This document shows positions 23,251 through 31,658 of a stretch of DNA of 64,000 nt, in pieces; positions within the stretch are counted from its first letter, which is position 1, and each line of letters starts with the position of its first letter. The stretch is from Streptoverticillium olivoreticuli subsp. olivoreticuli. Lineage in GTDB: Bacteria; Actinomycetota; Actinomycetes; Streptomycetales; Streptomycetaceae. The stretch lies in contig NZ_CP031455.1 in assembly GCF_003391135.1 (NCBI RefSeq), positions 4,061,001 to 4,125,000 on the forward strand, given 5' to 3'. Below the pieces are notes generated by a model. The model searched no databases. It had not been told where the DNA came from and worked only from the letters and a program-made list of their open reading frames with translations. The translations under genes and the position numbers were made by a program.

Positions 23251-25119
23251 ATGACGACCACGCCTGCCGACGCCCGGCAGCAGACCCACGCTCCGGCGGC
23301 CGCCGGCGGCCCGCCCCGGGCGCCCGGCGTACCGCAGCAGCCGACCGGGCCCACGGCGACACCACCCGGCGATATGGCGGGCGGCCGGACCGCGGTCCGG
23401 CCGCCCGCCCGCCCGCCCAGAGCGCGCCCGCGCTTCGACTACGAGCACTACAGCAGGCTGGCCGGCCCGCTCACCGAGCCCGAGCCCGGCCGGCCGTACC
23501 GCGTCCGCTACCGCAGCCTGCTCGCGGACGAGACGCACCGCGTCCTCGGCGCCCTGCTGCTCGGTGCCGCGCCCTTCGTCTCGCTGGGCCTGTTGCTGTG
23601 GCTGATGCAGCCCGCCCACTGGACGCACCGCGAGCACTCCACGCCCCTGATGCGGCACCTGGACACCGTGATGCTGGTGTCGATCGGGCTGATCGAGCTG
23701 TTCCGCACCCTGAACGTCACCTCCAACGCCCACGCCACCCTCGTCGCGCGCGACCCCGTGCCGGTGGTGCCCGAGAGCGGCACCAAGGTCGCCTTCCTCA
23801 CCTCGTTCGTGCCCGGCAAGGAGCCGGTCGAGATGGTGACCCGGACCCTCCAGGCGGCGGTCCGGCTGCGGCACCGCGGGCCGTTGCACGTATGGCTGCT
23901 GGACGAAGGGGACGACCCCGGGATCAAGGAGGTGTGCAGACGGCTCGGCGTCCACCACTTCTCACGCAAGGGTGTCGAGAAGTGGAATCAGCCGAAGGGT
24001 CCGCACCGCGCGAGGACGAAGCACGGCAACTACAACGCCTGGCTGGACGCCCACGGCGCCGACTACGACTTCTTCGCCTCGGTCGACACCGACCACGTAC
24101 CACTGCCCAACTTCCTCGAGCGCATGCTCGGCTACTTCCGTGACCCGGATATCGCGTTTGTCGTTGGACCACAGGTGTACGGGAACTACGATGCGGCCGT
24201 GACCAAGGCCGCCGAGAGCCAGCAGTTCCTGTTCCACGCCCTGATCCAACGCGCCGGAAACCGTTATGGCGCACCCATGTTCGTCGGCACCAACAATGCC
24301 GTCCGCATCAGCGCGCTCAAGGGCATCGGCGGGCTCTACGACTCGATCACCGAGGACATGGCCACCGGCTTCGAACTGCACCGGCACCGCAATCCCGCGA
24401 CCGGTCGCAAATGGCGCTCTGTGTACACCCCGGACGTCCTCGCGGTCGGCGAGGGGCCGAATTCCTGGACGGACTTCTTCACCCAGCAGCTGCGTTGGTC
24501 GCGGGGCACGTACGAGACCATCATCAAGCAGTTCTGGAAAGGCCCGTTCACCCTGTCGCCGGGGAAGTTCCTCAACTACACGCTGATGGTCATCTATTAT
24601 CCGATGACCGCGCTCAACTGGCTGCTCGGCGCCCTGAGCTGTGCGCTCTTCCTGGGGCTCGGCGCCTCCGGGATCCAGATCAACTCCGAGATCTGGATGA
24701 TGCTCTACAGCGACGCCGCGGCCCTGCAGATCGGGCTCTACGTCTGGAACCGCCGCCACAACGTCTCGCCGCACGAGCCCGAGGGCTCCGGCGGGCTCGC
24801 GGGCATGGCGATGTCCGCGCTGTCGGCGCCGATCTACGCCCGCTCGCTGATGGACGCGGCGCTGCGCCGCAGGAGCACCTTCGTGGTGACGCCCAAGGGC
24901 GATTCGGCCAGCCCCGACACCCTCTTCGGCACCTTCCGCGTCCATCTGTTCTTCCTGGTGGTGTTCGGCGGCTCGCTGCTGTCCTCGTTCTGGCTCGGCC
25001 ACACGCACGTCGCGATGCGCACGTGGGCGGTCCTGGCCCTCGCCATCACCGTCGCGCCGGTCCTCGCGTGGTGGTGGAGCGCACGCCACGCCAAGCAAGC
25101 CGTGGAGGTCAGCAGATGA
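23251..25119 (+). CDS. cslA: CslA: GT2 cellulose-synthase-like glycosyltransferase
   Basis: 622 aa from the ATG at 23251, which a GGGGGGA site favours over ATGs at 23230 and 23245. A disordered Pro-rich N-terminus (1-60) precedes two membrane helices (about 96-118 and 136-152). The GT2 domain follows: WLLDEGDDPG (Asp218), FFASVDTDHVPLP (DTD 279-281), GTNNAVR, SITEDMATGF (TED 367-369) and QQLRWSRGTYE (412-420). Several C-terminal helices form the export channel. CslA makes a beta-glucan at hyphal tips in Streptomyces. It overlaps glxA by 4 nt (ATGA). No PilZ domain is present. Confidence 0.95.
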   Translation: MTTTPADARQQTHAPAAAGGPPRAPGVPQQPTGPTATPPGDMAGGRTAVRPPARPPRARPRFDYEHYSRLAGPLTEPEPGRPYRVRYRSLLADETHRVLGALLLGAAPFVSLGLLLWLMQPAHWTHREHSTPLMRHLDTVMLVSIGLIELFRTLNVTSNAHATLVARDPVPVVPESGTKVAFLTSFVPGKEPVEMVTRTLQAAVRLRHRGPLHVWLLDEGDDPGIKEVCRRLGVHHFSRKGVEKWNQPKGPHRARTKHGNYNAWLDAHGADYDFFASVDTDHVPLPNFLERMLGYFRDPDIAFVVGPQVYGNYDAAVTKAAESQQFLFHALIQRAGNRYGAPMFVGTNNAVRISALKGIGGLYDSITEDMATGFELHRHRNPATGRKWRSVYTPDVLAVGEGPNSWTDFFTQQLRWSRGTYETIIKQFWKGPFTLSPGKFLNYTLMVIYYPMTALNWLLGALSCALFLGLGASGIQINSEIWMMLYSDAAALQIGLYVWNRRHNVSPHEPEGSGGLAGMAMSALSAPIYARSLMDAALRRRSTFVVTPKGDSASPDTLFGTFRVHLFFLVVFGGSLLSSFWLGHTHVAMRTWAVLALAITVAPVLAWWWSARHAKQAVEVSR

Positions 25120-27077
25120 ACCAGCCCCGTTTCCGTGTCGGCCGCCGCACCCGCCGCATGGCCGTCGGGTCCGCGGTGGTGCTCGCCCTGGCGGGGATGA
25201 ACGGGCCGGCGCTGTGGGGCTACGCCTCCGACCAGTACCACGACTACAAGATCAACCAGTCGGAGTACAAGGCCAGGAACGGCCATTGGGACATGGTCGA
25301 CGTCCCCGACGAATACCGCATCAACACGATCCACGCCGCCCTGCTGCACACCGGCAAGGTGCTGCTGGTCGCCGGCTCCGGGAACAACGCCGCCAATTTC
25401 AAGGCGAAATCGTTCCGCTCCGTCCTCTGGGACCCGGAGAAGGACACCTTCAAGAACATCCCCACCCCGAAGGACCTGTTCTGCGCCGGGCACACCCAAC
25501 TGCCGGACGGCAAACTCCTGGTGGCGGGCGGCACCCAGCGTTACGAAAAGCTGGGTGGCGACGTCACCAAGGCCGGCGGGCTGATGGTCGTCCACAACGA
25601 GGACCCGGACAAGCCGATCACGCTGCCCGTGGGCACCAGATTCACCGGAAAGAACAACGGCAAGACCTTCGAGTCCAAGGACCCCGTGCTCATCCCCCGC
25701 GCCAAGAAGGTGCAGGACGAGCAGAGCCGCAAGGTCACCGTCACGGTCAGCACCGCCCGCGTCTATGTGGAGGCCCTGGAAAAGGGCCATGAATTCGAGA
25801 CCGGGCTCACCGACAACTACAGCATCGAGGGCCTGAAGGGCAACGACACCCGCAACGTCTACGGCATCGCCAACAAGCTCTCGTTCGATAAGAAGGACTT
25901 CCAAGGCATCAAGGATGCCTACGAGTTCGACCCGGTCGCCGAGCGCTATGTCACGGTCGACCCGATGAACGAGGCCCGCTGGTATCCCACCCTGACCACC
26001 CTGCAGGACGGCAAGGTCCTCTCCGTCTCCGGTCTGGACGAGATCGGCCAGGTCGTCCCGGGCAAGAACGAGGTGTACGACCCGAAGACCAAGAAGTGGA
26101 CCTACCTGCCCAAGGAGCGCTTCTTCCCGACCTATCCCGCGCTCTTCCTCACGGACAAGGGCCGGATCTTCTACACGGGTTCCAACGCGGGCTACGGCCC
26201 GGCCGACAAGGGCCGTGTCCCGGGCGTGTGGGATCTGGGGAGCAACGACTTCACCGAGGTCCCCGGGATGAGCGACCCGGACACCCTGGAGACGTCGATG
26301 TCCGTGCTGCTGCCGCCCGCCCAGGACCAGCGCTATATGGTCCTGGGCGGCGGCGGGGTCGGCGAGGACAAGAAGGCGACCGCCAGGACCCGGATCATCG
26401 ACCTGCACGCCCCGCAGCCGCGCTTCAAGGACGGGCCCGACCTCTACGCCAAGGCCCGCTATCCCAGCAGCGTCATCCTGCCCGACGACACGGTCCTGAC
26501 CACCAACGGCTCGGGCGACTACCGCGGGCGCAGCGATTCCAACGTCCTCAAGGCGGAGATCTACGACCCGAAGGACAACTCCCGGCACACGGCCGCCGAT
26601 CCGCTGGTGGGCCGCAATTACCACTCCGGTGCCCTGCTGCTGCCCGACGGCCGGGTGATGACCTTCGGTTCCGACTCGCTCTTCGGCGACAAGGCCAACA
26701 GCAGGCCCGCCACCTTCCAGCAGGAGATCGACCTCTACACCCCGCCCTACCTCTTCAAGGGCGGCGCGCGGCCCGAGCTGAAGGACACCGAGCCGAAGAC
26801 CGTGGCGCTGGGCGGGAAGGCGACGTACCGGACGGCCGGCCCCCGGCCCGTCGCGAAGGCGCGGCTGATCCGGCCGGGCTCCTTCACCCACGTCACCAAT
26901 GTGGAACAGCGGTCGATCGCCCTGGACTTCACGAAGCGGGACGGCGGCGTCACCGTCACCCTCCCCAAGGACCCGTCCCTCGTCCCGCCCGGCTGGTACA
27001 TGCTGAACGTGATCGACGACCGCGGCATCCCGTCCCCGGCGGTGTGGCTGAAGGTCCCGGGCCCGAAGGACAGCTAG
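25116..27077 (+). CDS. glxA: GlxA: membrane-anchored mono-copper radical oxidase
   Basis: 653 aa. Residues 15-36 are an N-terminal anchor (MAVGSAVVLALAGMNGPALW). Kelch-type blades follow, then a DUF1929/galactose-oxidase-like C-terminal domain. Active-site motifs match the galactose oxidase family: LFCAGHTQLPDGKLLVAGG (Cys123), ARWYPTLTTLQDGKVLSVSG (Tyr of the Cys-Tyr link), NYHSGALLLPDGRVMTFGSD (Tyr-His copper ligands) and FTHVTNVEQRSIAL (His ligand). In Streptomyces GlxA acts with CslA in glycan deposition and normal development and needs copper. Coupled to cslA by an ATGA overlap. Confidence 0.96.
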   Translation: MNQPRFRVGRRTRRMAVGSAVVLALAGMNGPALWGYASDQYHDYKINQSEYKARNGHWDMVDVPDEYRINTIHAALLHTGKVLLVAGSGNNAANFKAKSFRSVLWDPEKDTFKNIPTPKDLFCAGHTQLPDGKLLVAGGTQRYEKLGGDVTKAGGLMVVHNEDPDKPITLPVGTRFTGKNNGKTFESKDPVLIPRAKKVQDEQSRKVTVTVSTARVYVEALEKGHEFETGLTDNYSIEGLKGNDTRNVYGIANKLSFDKKDFQGIKDAYEFDPVAERYVTVDPMNEARWYPTLTTLQDGKVLSVSGLDEIGQVVPGKNEVYDPKTKKWTYLPKERFFPTYPALFLTDKGRIFYTGSNAGYGPADKGRVPGVWDLGSNDFTEVPGMSDPDTLETSMSVLLPPAQDQRYMVLGGGGVGEDKKATARTRIIDLHAPQPRFKDGPDLYAKARYPSSVILPDDTVLTTNGSGDYRGRSDSNVLKAEIYDPKDNSRHTAADPLVGRNYHSGALLLPDGRVMTFGSDSLFGDKANSRPATFQQEIDLYTPPYLFKGGARPELKDTEPKTVALGGKATYRTAGPRPVAKARLIRPGSFTHVTNVEQRSIALDFTKRDGGVTVTLPKDPSLVPPGWYMLNVIDDRGIPSPAVWLKVPGPKDS

Positions 27078-27105
27078 GGGCGGCGCCCCGTTCCCGGGAA
27101 CACCC

Positions 27106-27138
27106 GAGGACCGGGGCCCCGTGCGGGCCCCGGTCCTC
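27106..27138. terminator. Bidirectional terminator between glxA and GH6 gene
   Basis: A 14-bp perfect stem, GAGGACCGGGGCCC with GGGCCCCGGTCCTC, around a CGTGC-type loop between two convergent genes. Confidence 0.8.
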
Positions 27139-27163
27139 GACCGTCGGATCGTCGGATCATCGA

Positions 27164-28216
27164 TCAGCGGGCGTTGCGCGCGAGCTCCAGCGCGTACGTC
27201 TCCCACCACTGCCCCGCGTCCGGGCCGCCCTTGCACGTGCCGTCCGACTCCCCCGGCCGCTTGACCCACAGATACGCGTCCACGAGGGCGTCGCCGGTGT
27301 GTGTCGTCGGCGGCTCGCCCAGCGCCCGGCCGGAGGGGTTGCACCAGGACTTCTCGTGGTTCGCGCCCGACAGCGGGCCGTTGCCGTTGCGGCTGGTGTC
27401 GATGACGAAGTGCTTGCCGCCCAGGAGGGCGGAGAGGGTGTGCCCGTATTCCTTGTTGTCCTGCGTGGTCTGGAAGTTGGACACGTTGAGCGCGAATCCG
27501 TCGGCCTGGTCGATGCCGGCCCGCTTCAGCGGGTCCACCATCCGGTCGGCGGGTGTGACCCAGCTGGAATTGCCCGCGTCCAGATAGACCTTGGTATTCG
27601 GCAGTGCCTTGAGCTTGCCCACGGATTCCTTGAGGAGTGCGTACCGCTCCTCGTGGAACTGCTGGGGCGTGCAGCCGTCCTCCATGTGCGGCAGGGCGTC
27701 CGGCTCCAGGATCACCGTCGCGCCCCGGTCGCCGATGCCCCTGGCCGCCTTGTCGAGCCAGTCGCGGTAGGAGTTGCCGTCGGAGGCGCCGCCCTGGCTG
27801 TACTGACCGCAGTCGCGGTGGGGGATGTTGTAGAGGACGAGCAGCGCGACCCGGTCTGCGGCGTGTGCCGCCTCGGTGTAGCCGCGGGTCTGGCCCTCGG
27901 GGTCGTCCACCCCGATCCACTCCGCGACCGGCTGGGCCGCGATCTTCTCCAGCAGGTCGGCCTGCTTGGCGCTGCCGTCCTTGCGCAGCTCGGCGGACCT
28001 CTTGGAGGCGGTGGACTCGGGATTGACCCAGAAGGGGGCCCGGGACTTGGGCAGTTGGGCGGGTTGCCGGGGCGGCGCGTCGGCGGCCTTCGGCGGCTCC
28101 GCGGAGGACGAGTCGGAAGAGCATCCGGCGAGCAGCAGCAGGGCTGCCATCGCGGCCCCCGCTCCTGTCCGGGCCGTACGGGCACGATATGTGCGGCCGG
28201 TGTAGCTGCCGTACAT
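27164..28216 (-). CDS. cslZ: CslZ-like glycoside hydrolase family 6 lipoprotein (endoglucanase)
   Basis: 350 aa from the ATG at 28216 after GGGGGA. The signal ends in a lipobox, LLLLAGCSSD, so it is membrane-tethered outside. The GH6 catalytic domain (about 60-350) has PVAEWIGVD, LLVLYNIPHRDCGQYSQGG, ATVILEPDALPHM (catalytic Asp in EPD), KVYLDAGNSSWV, FALNVSNFQTT, GKHFVIDTSRNGNGP and CNPSGRALGEPPTT. The acidic and Cys positions are intact. It is convergent with glxA. Linked cellulase genes often process the glucan made by the synthase; the symbol is by synteny with the known csl locus. Confidence 0.9.
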   Translation of the reverse strand: MYGSYTGRTYRARTARTGAGAAMAALLLLAGCSSDSSSAEPPKAADAPPRQPAQLPKSRAPFWVNPESTASKRSAELRKDGSAKQADLLEKIAAQPVAEWIGVDDPEGQTRGYTEAAHAADRVALLVLYNIPHRDCGQYSQGGASDGNSYRDWLDKAARGIGDRGATVILEPDALPHMEDGCTPQQFHEERYALLKESVGKLKALPNTKVYLDAGNSSWVTPADRMVDPLKRAGIDQADGFALNVSNFQTTQDNKEYGHTLSALLGGKHFVIDTSRNGNGPLSGANHEKSWCNPSGRALGEPPTTHTGDALVDAYLWVKRPGESDGTCKGGPDAGQWWETYALELARNAR

Positions 28217-28379
28217 CCATTCCCCCTTGGGTGTACTTCCTGTGGGGTGTCCCCCCGCCCCCACGGGACATGACCGGTCTTTTCCATGCTTGCACAGAAA
28301 TCGCCCGCGCCGGGGGCGGTCGGGCGATGACCCGGTGTCAAGTCGCCCTGTTGGAGCAGGGGAGGTGCCGGCGGCGCGC

Positions 28380-29042
28380 TCAGACATGTCCGGCGCCGGT
28401 CAGATAGGCGGACACGACGACATTGGCGTTGTAGGAGCGACGGGTGCGGTCGTAGGTGCCGCCGCAGGTGATCAGGCGCAGCTCGGCGCGGTTCGGCTCG
28501 CGCGGTCCGTAGACGCGGTGGGCGTCGAAGTGGTCCTTGGTGAAGACGGAGATGTCCTCGACGGTGAACTCGGCGGTGGTGCCGTCGGCGCGCTCCACGG
28601 TGACGGTGGCGCCGCGTTTGAGTCCGGCGAGGTCGTAGAAGACGGCGGGCGCGTGGTCGGTGTCGACGTGGCCGACGAGGACGGCGGCGCCGGGCGAGCC
28701 GGGCTGCGGCCCGCCGCGGTACCAGCCGACGGCGCCGGCCCGCCGGTACGGGGGCGGGTCGACCGCGCCGAGGCGGTTGAGGTCGCGGTCCTCGACGGGG
28801 GCCTTGACGCCGACGGACCTGATCGCCAGCGACCGGGGGTGCGCCGCAGGGAGCGGCGCGTGGGCCGGGGGCAGCGGGTGGGCCTCCGGGCGGCCCGCCG
28901 CGGCGACGTCACCGGCCGTGGGGGTGGCGGCCACGGTCCCGTCGGTGATCTCGCGGCCCCAGAGCCACAGGGCCACCAGCAACGCCGCCCAGGCCACCCC
29001 GGTCAGGAGGCGGCCGTGGCCGCTGCTGCGCGCTTCGGACAT
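28380..29042 (-). CDS. Class F sortase
   Basis: 220 aa from the ATG at 29042. One N-terminal membrane helix (about 12-30, LLTGVAWAALLVALWLWG), a Pro/His-rich spacer, then the sortase domain. VGHVDTDHAPAVFYDLAGL holds the catalytic His, LRLITCGGTYDRTRRSYNANVVV the catalytic Cys, with the Arg in DRTRRS. Class F sortases are common in actinomycetes and their substrates are mostly unknown. It lies 17 nt downstream of the gene at 29060, so the two form an operon. Confidence 0.92.
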   Translation of the reverse strand: MSEARSSGHGRLLTGVAWAALLVALWLWGREITDGTVAATPTAGDVAAAGRPEAHPLPPAHAPLPAAHPRSLAIRSVGVKAPVEDRDLNRLGAVDPPPYRRAGAVGWYRGGPQPGSPGAAVLVGHVDTDHAPAVFYDLAGLKRGATVTVERADGTTAEFTVEDISVFTKDHFDAHRVYGPREPNRAELRLITCGGTYDRTRRSYNANVVVSAYLTGAGHV

Positions 29043-29059
29043 CTCGGCGGCCGCCCCTT

Positions 29060-29620
29060 CTAACGCCGTCGGCCGGTGTCGGCCCGGCGGTGGTGGCGGA
29101 TCGCCGCGGCGGCGGCCAGCGCGGTGCAGCCCGCGAGGACGAGTCCGGGGGCGCCCGGAGGGTCGGCGGCGGCCGCGGTGCCGCCGCCACCGGCCGGTAC
29201 GGGCGCCACGGGCGAGGCCGGGGTGCGGGGCACGGCGCGGGCCGCGTGCTCGCGGGCCCGCTCGTCGACGTGCTTGACGACCGTCAGCCGACCCTCGGCC
29301 GTGCCGCCGTGGCCGTCGCAGCGGACCTTGACCGTGTAGGTGCCGGGCGCCGCGGTCGAGCGGACGGTGGTCTCGGCGAAGAGTCCGGCGGAGTCCTTCG
29401 CGAGCCGCGCGTCGGAGACGAACGCCTCGGAGGTGGCGGTCGCCTTGTCGCCCGCGCAGCCCGCGACGCGCAGCTGGACGCGGGAGCCGGGGGTGCTGGT
29501 GACGGGGGTGAGGGAAACCGTTCCGGACATGGTCGCGGGGCCCTCGTGGGCGTACGCGGGGACCGCGCACACGGCGACCGCCGCCGCGGCGCCGCACAGA
29601 GCGGATCGGACTGGGTCCAT
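29060..29620 (-). CDS. Secreted, C-terminally anchored protein paired with sortase F
   Basis: 186 aa. Signal peptide 1-24 (ends PAYA). Mature part: an Ig-like beta domain with two Cys (VAGCAGDKATATSEAF and VKVRCDGHGG) that could form a disulfide. A Pro/Ala/Gly linker precedes a hydrophobic helix (PGLVLAGCTALAAAAAI) ending in a basic tail RHHRRADTGRRR. No LPxTG-like motif is visible before the helix, so whether the sortase acts on it is unclear. This type of gene commonly precedes class F sortase genes. Confidence 0.8.
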   Translation of the reverse strand: MDPVRSALCGAAAAVAVCAVPAYAHEGPATMSGTVSLTPVTSTPGSRVQLRVAGCAGDKATATSEAFVSDARLAKDSAGLFAETTVRSTAAPGTYTVKVRCDGHGGTAEGRLTVVKHVDERAREHAARAVPRTPASPVAPVPAGGGGTAAAADPPGAPGLVLAGCTALAAAAAIRHHRRADTGRRR

Positions 29621-29753
29621 GGGAAACCTCCTGGTATCCCAGAGACTCGCCCGCCGGGGCGGGGCGCCGCATCCGCTGCGTGGCGCTATTGCTCCGTACG
29701 GTTCGGGAACCAGCCCATTGCCGGACCGGCGGGGTCGTGCCCCCGCCCGCGCC

Positions 29754-30533
29754 TCAGATCAGGTCGACCAGGTCCGCGATGGAGTCGACGACCCGCGACG
29801 GGCGGAAGGGGTGGTGGTCGACGTCCTCCGGGCGCGTCAGCCCGGTCAGGACCAGGAAGGTCTTCATGCCCGCCTCCAGCCCGGCCAGCACGTCCGTGTC
29901 CATGCGGTCGCCGATCATCGCGCTCGTCTCCGAATGCGCCCCGATCGCGTTCAGCCCGGCCCGCATCATCAGGGGATTCGGCTTGCCGACGAAGTACGGC
30001 TCCCGGCCCGTCGCCTTGGTGATCAGCGCGGCCACCGATCCCGTCGCCGGGAGCGCCCCCTCCGCGGAGGGCCCGGTCTCGTCGGGGTTGGTGGCGATGA
30101 AGCGCGCGCCGGCGTTGATCAGCCGGATCGCCTTGGTGAGCGCCTCGAAGCTGTAGGTGCGGGTCTCGCCGAGCACCACGTAGTCGGGTTCCGCATCGGT
30201 GAGGACATAGCCGATGTCGTGCAGCGCGGTGGTCAGCCCGGCCTCGCCGATGACATAGGCGGTGCCGCCGGGCCGCTGGTCGTCCAGGAACTTGGCGGTG
30301 GCCAGCGCGGACGTCCAGATGTTCTCGACGGGCACGTCCAGCCCGATCCGCTCCAGCCTGGCATGGAGGTCGCGGGGGGTGTACATGGAGTTGTTGGTCA
30401 GGACGAGAAAGGGCTTTCCGGATTCCCGGAGGCGTTTGATGAAGGCGTCGGCCCCGGGCACCGGAATGCCTTCGTGCATCAGCACACCGTCCATGTCGGT
30501 GAGCCAGGATTCGATCGGCTTGCGCTCTGCCAC
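29754..30533 (-). CDS. HAD-IIA family phosphatase (NagD-like)
   Basis: 259 aa from a GTG at 30533 after AGGAG. HAD motif I is WLTDMDGVLMHEG (nucleophile Asp and general acid Asp). Motif II is PFLVLTNNSMYTP, motif III Lys is in YFVGKPNPLMM, and motif IV is AMIGDRMDTDVLAGLEAGM. The C2 cap contains VIGEAGL and YVVLGETRTYSFE. NagD-type enzymes dephosphorylate nucleotides or sugar phosphates; the substrate is not readable here. The family label does not imply a link to GlcNAc metabolism. Confidence 0.92.
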   Translation of the reverse strand: MAERKPIESWLTDMDGVLMHEGIPVPGADAFIKRLRESGKPFLVLTNNSMYTPRDLHARLERIGLDVPVENIWTSALATAKFLDDQRPGGTAYVIGEAGLTTALHDIGYVLTDAEPDYVVLGETRTYSFEALTKAIRLINAGARFIATNPDETGPSAEGALPATGSVAALITKATGREPYFVGKPNPLMMRAGLNAIGAHSETSAMIGDRMDTDVLAGLEAGMKTFLVLTGLTRPEDVDHHPFRPSRVVDSIADLVDLI

Positions 30534-30681
30534 GGTGGGACTCCTGCCGTCTGCCGCCCCTTGCCGGGGCTGGGGAAACGCCGGGACGGCCCAGCTCGTG
30601 CGCCGCCCCGACACCTCCAGCCTAATCAGCTTCCGGTCGCCGACTTCCACGCGCAGACGCAGGGGGCCGGGTTCTCGCACT

Positions 30682-31464
30682 TCAGCGCCGCGCGCGCCGG
30701 GCCCCGAAGATCATGGACCCGCCGGCGAGGAGCAGGGCGAAGGCGGCCGCGCCCATCGCGAAGAGCGGGCGCTGGGAGCCGGTGTCGGCGAGCACGGACC
30801 GGTGGTCGGCCTCGGCGGTCTCCCCTTCACCGGGCACCTCGTCGGCACCGCGGCCCGTGGCCGGGGCGGCGCTCGCGGCGGTGCCCTCGACACCGAAGGT
30901 GTAGTCGTTGGACTCCCCGACCCAGTCGCCGTCACTGCCGCGCCGCTGCACCGCGGTCACGTTGAAGGTGACCGGGCCCTGCGGCGCCCGGTCGGCGAAG
31001 CCGAGGCGTACGCGTACGGGCACGGCCGCGTGCGCGGGCACGGCAAAGCCGGGGAAGTCCGGTGAAGTGCCGTCGAAGACACCGACGTTCTCGGCCTCGT
31101 CGGTCCGCTCGAACCGCACCGGCCGCCAGCGGGAGGCGGCGGTGTCGTAGAAGTCGAACCGGATGTCGGCCGGCCGCAGCACGCGCGCCCGGTCGGCGAA
31201 CACCGCCACGGGATGCACGTCCCGGCAGTCGGCACCGGTGCCGTTGCGCAGCTCCAGCTCCCAGACCTGCTGGTCGCCCCCGCGCGCGTACGTACCCGGC
31301 CCACCGCTCAGCCGCGCGACGATGGGAAACGCGGCGCTCCCCGGGCGGCCGCAGCGCGACTGGACGGGCGCCCGGTCGAGGGGCGGCCGGGGGTACGTGG
31401 GTGCCGCCGACGAAACGATCGCCAGCGCGACGGCGCCGACGACGAGCGCACGGGGCAGGTACAT
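30682..31464 (-). CDS. LAxTG-type cell-wall-anchored protein
   Basis: 260 aa from the ATG at 31464. Signal peptide 1-21 (LVVGAVALAIVSSAAP). The middle (about 35-190) is a beta-sandwich-like domain with two Cys (QSRCGRPG, GADCRDVHP). An acidic linker then leads to the sorting signal VLADTG, a hydrophobic helix LFAMGAAAFALLLAGGSMIF and basic GARRARR. LAxTG is the motif used by class E sortases in Streptomyces, for example for chaplins. No class E sortase gene is in this window. Function of the surface domain is unknown. Confidence 0.85.
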   Translation of the reverse strand: MYLPRALVVGAVALAIVSSAAPTYPRPPLDRAPVQSRCGRPGSAAFPIVARLSGGPGTYARGGDQQVWELELRNGTGADCRDVHPVAVFADRARVLRPADIRFDFYDTAASRWRPVRFERTDEAENVGVFDGTSPDFPGFAVPAHAAVPVRVRLGFADRAPQGPVTFNVTAVQRRGSDGDWVGESNDYTFGVEGTAASAAPATGRGADEVPGEGETAEADHRSVLADTGSQRPLFAMGAAAFALLLAGGSMIFGARRARR

Positions 31465-31658
31465 CGCGAAACCTTTCCGGAGGGTCCGGGAACGCGAGCC
31501 ACGGTGGCAGCGCAGGCTTGAGAACGGCACTCAGGCACGGCGGCGGGTGGGCTGAGTGGGGGTGCGTTTCCGCCCAATATGCTTATTTTCTTTTGATCCG
31601 CATGGGTACCTCGCCGCAGGCGCGACGACCCGCGCGTTCGCTGGGGAAAAACTCCCGG

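Noticed and set aside
24834..28295. Minus-strand ORF of 1153 aa across glxA
   Set aside because: Shadow of cslA/glxA and a frame-shifted reading of the GH6 gene; the motif-bearing frames are elsewhere.
29754..30533. GlcNAc-pathway NagD role
   Set aside because: NagD is only a family name; no link to the nag genes 30 kb away is visible.
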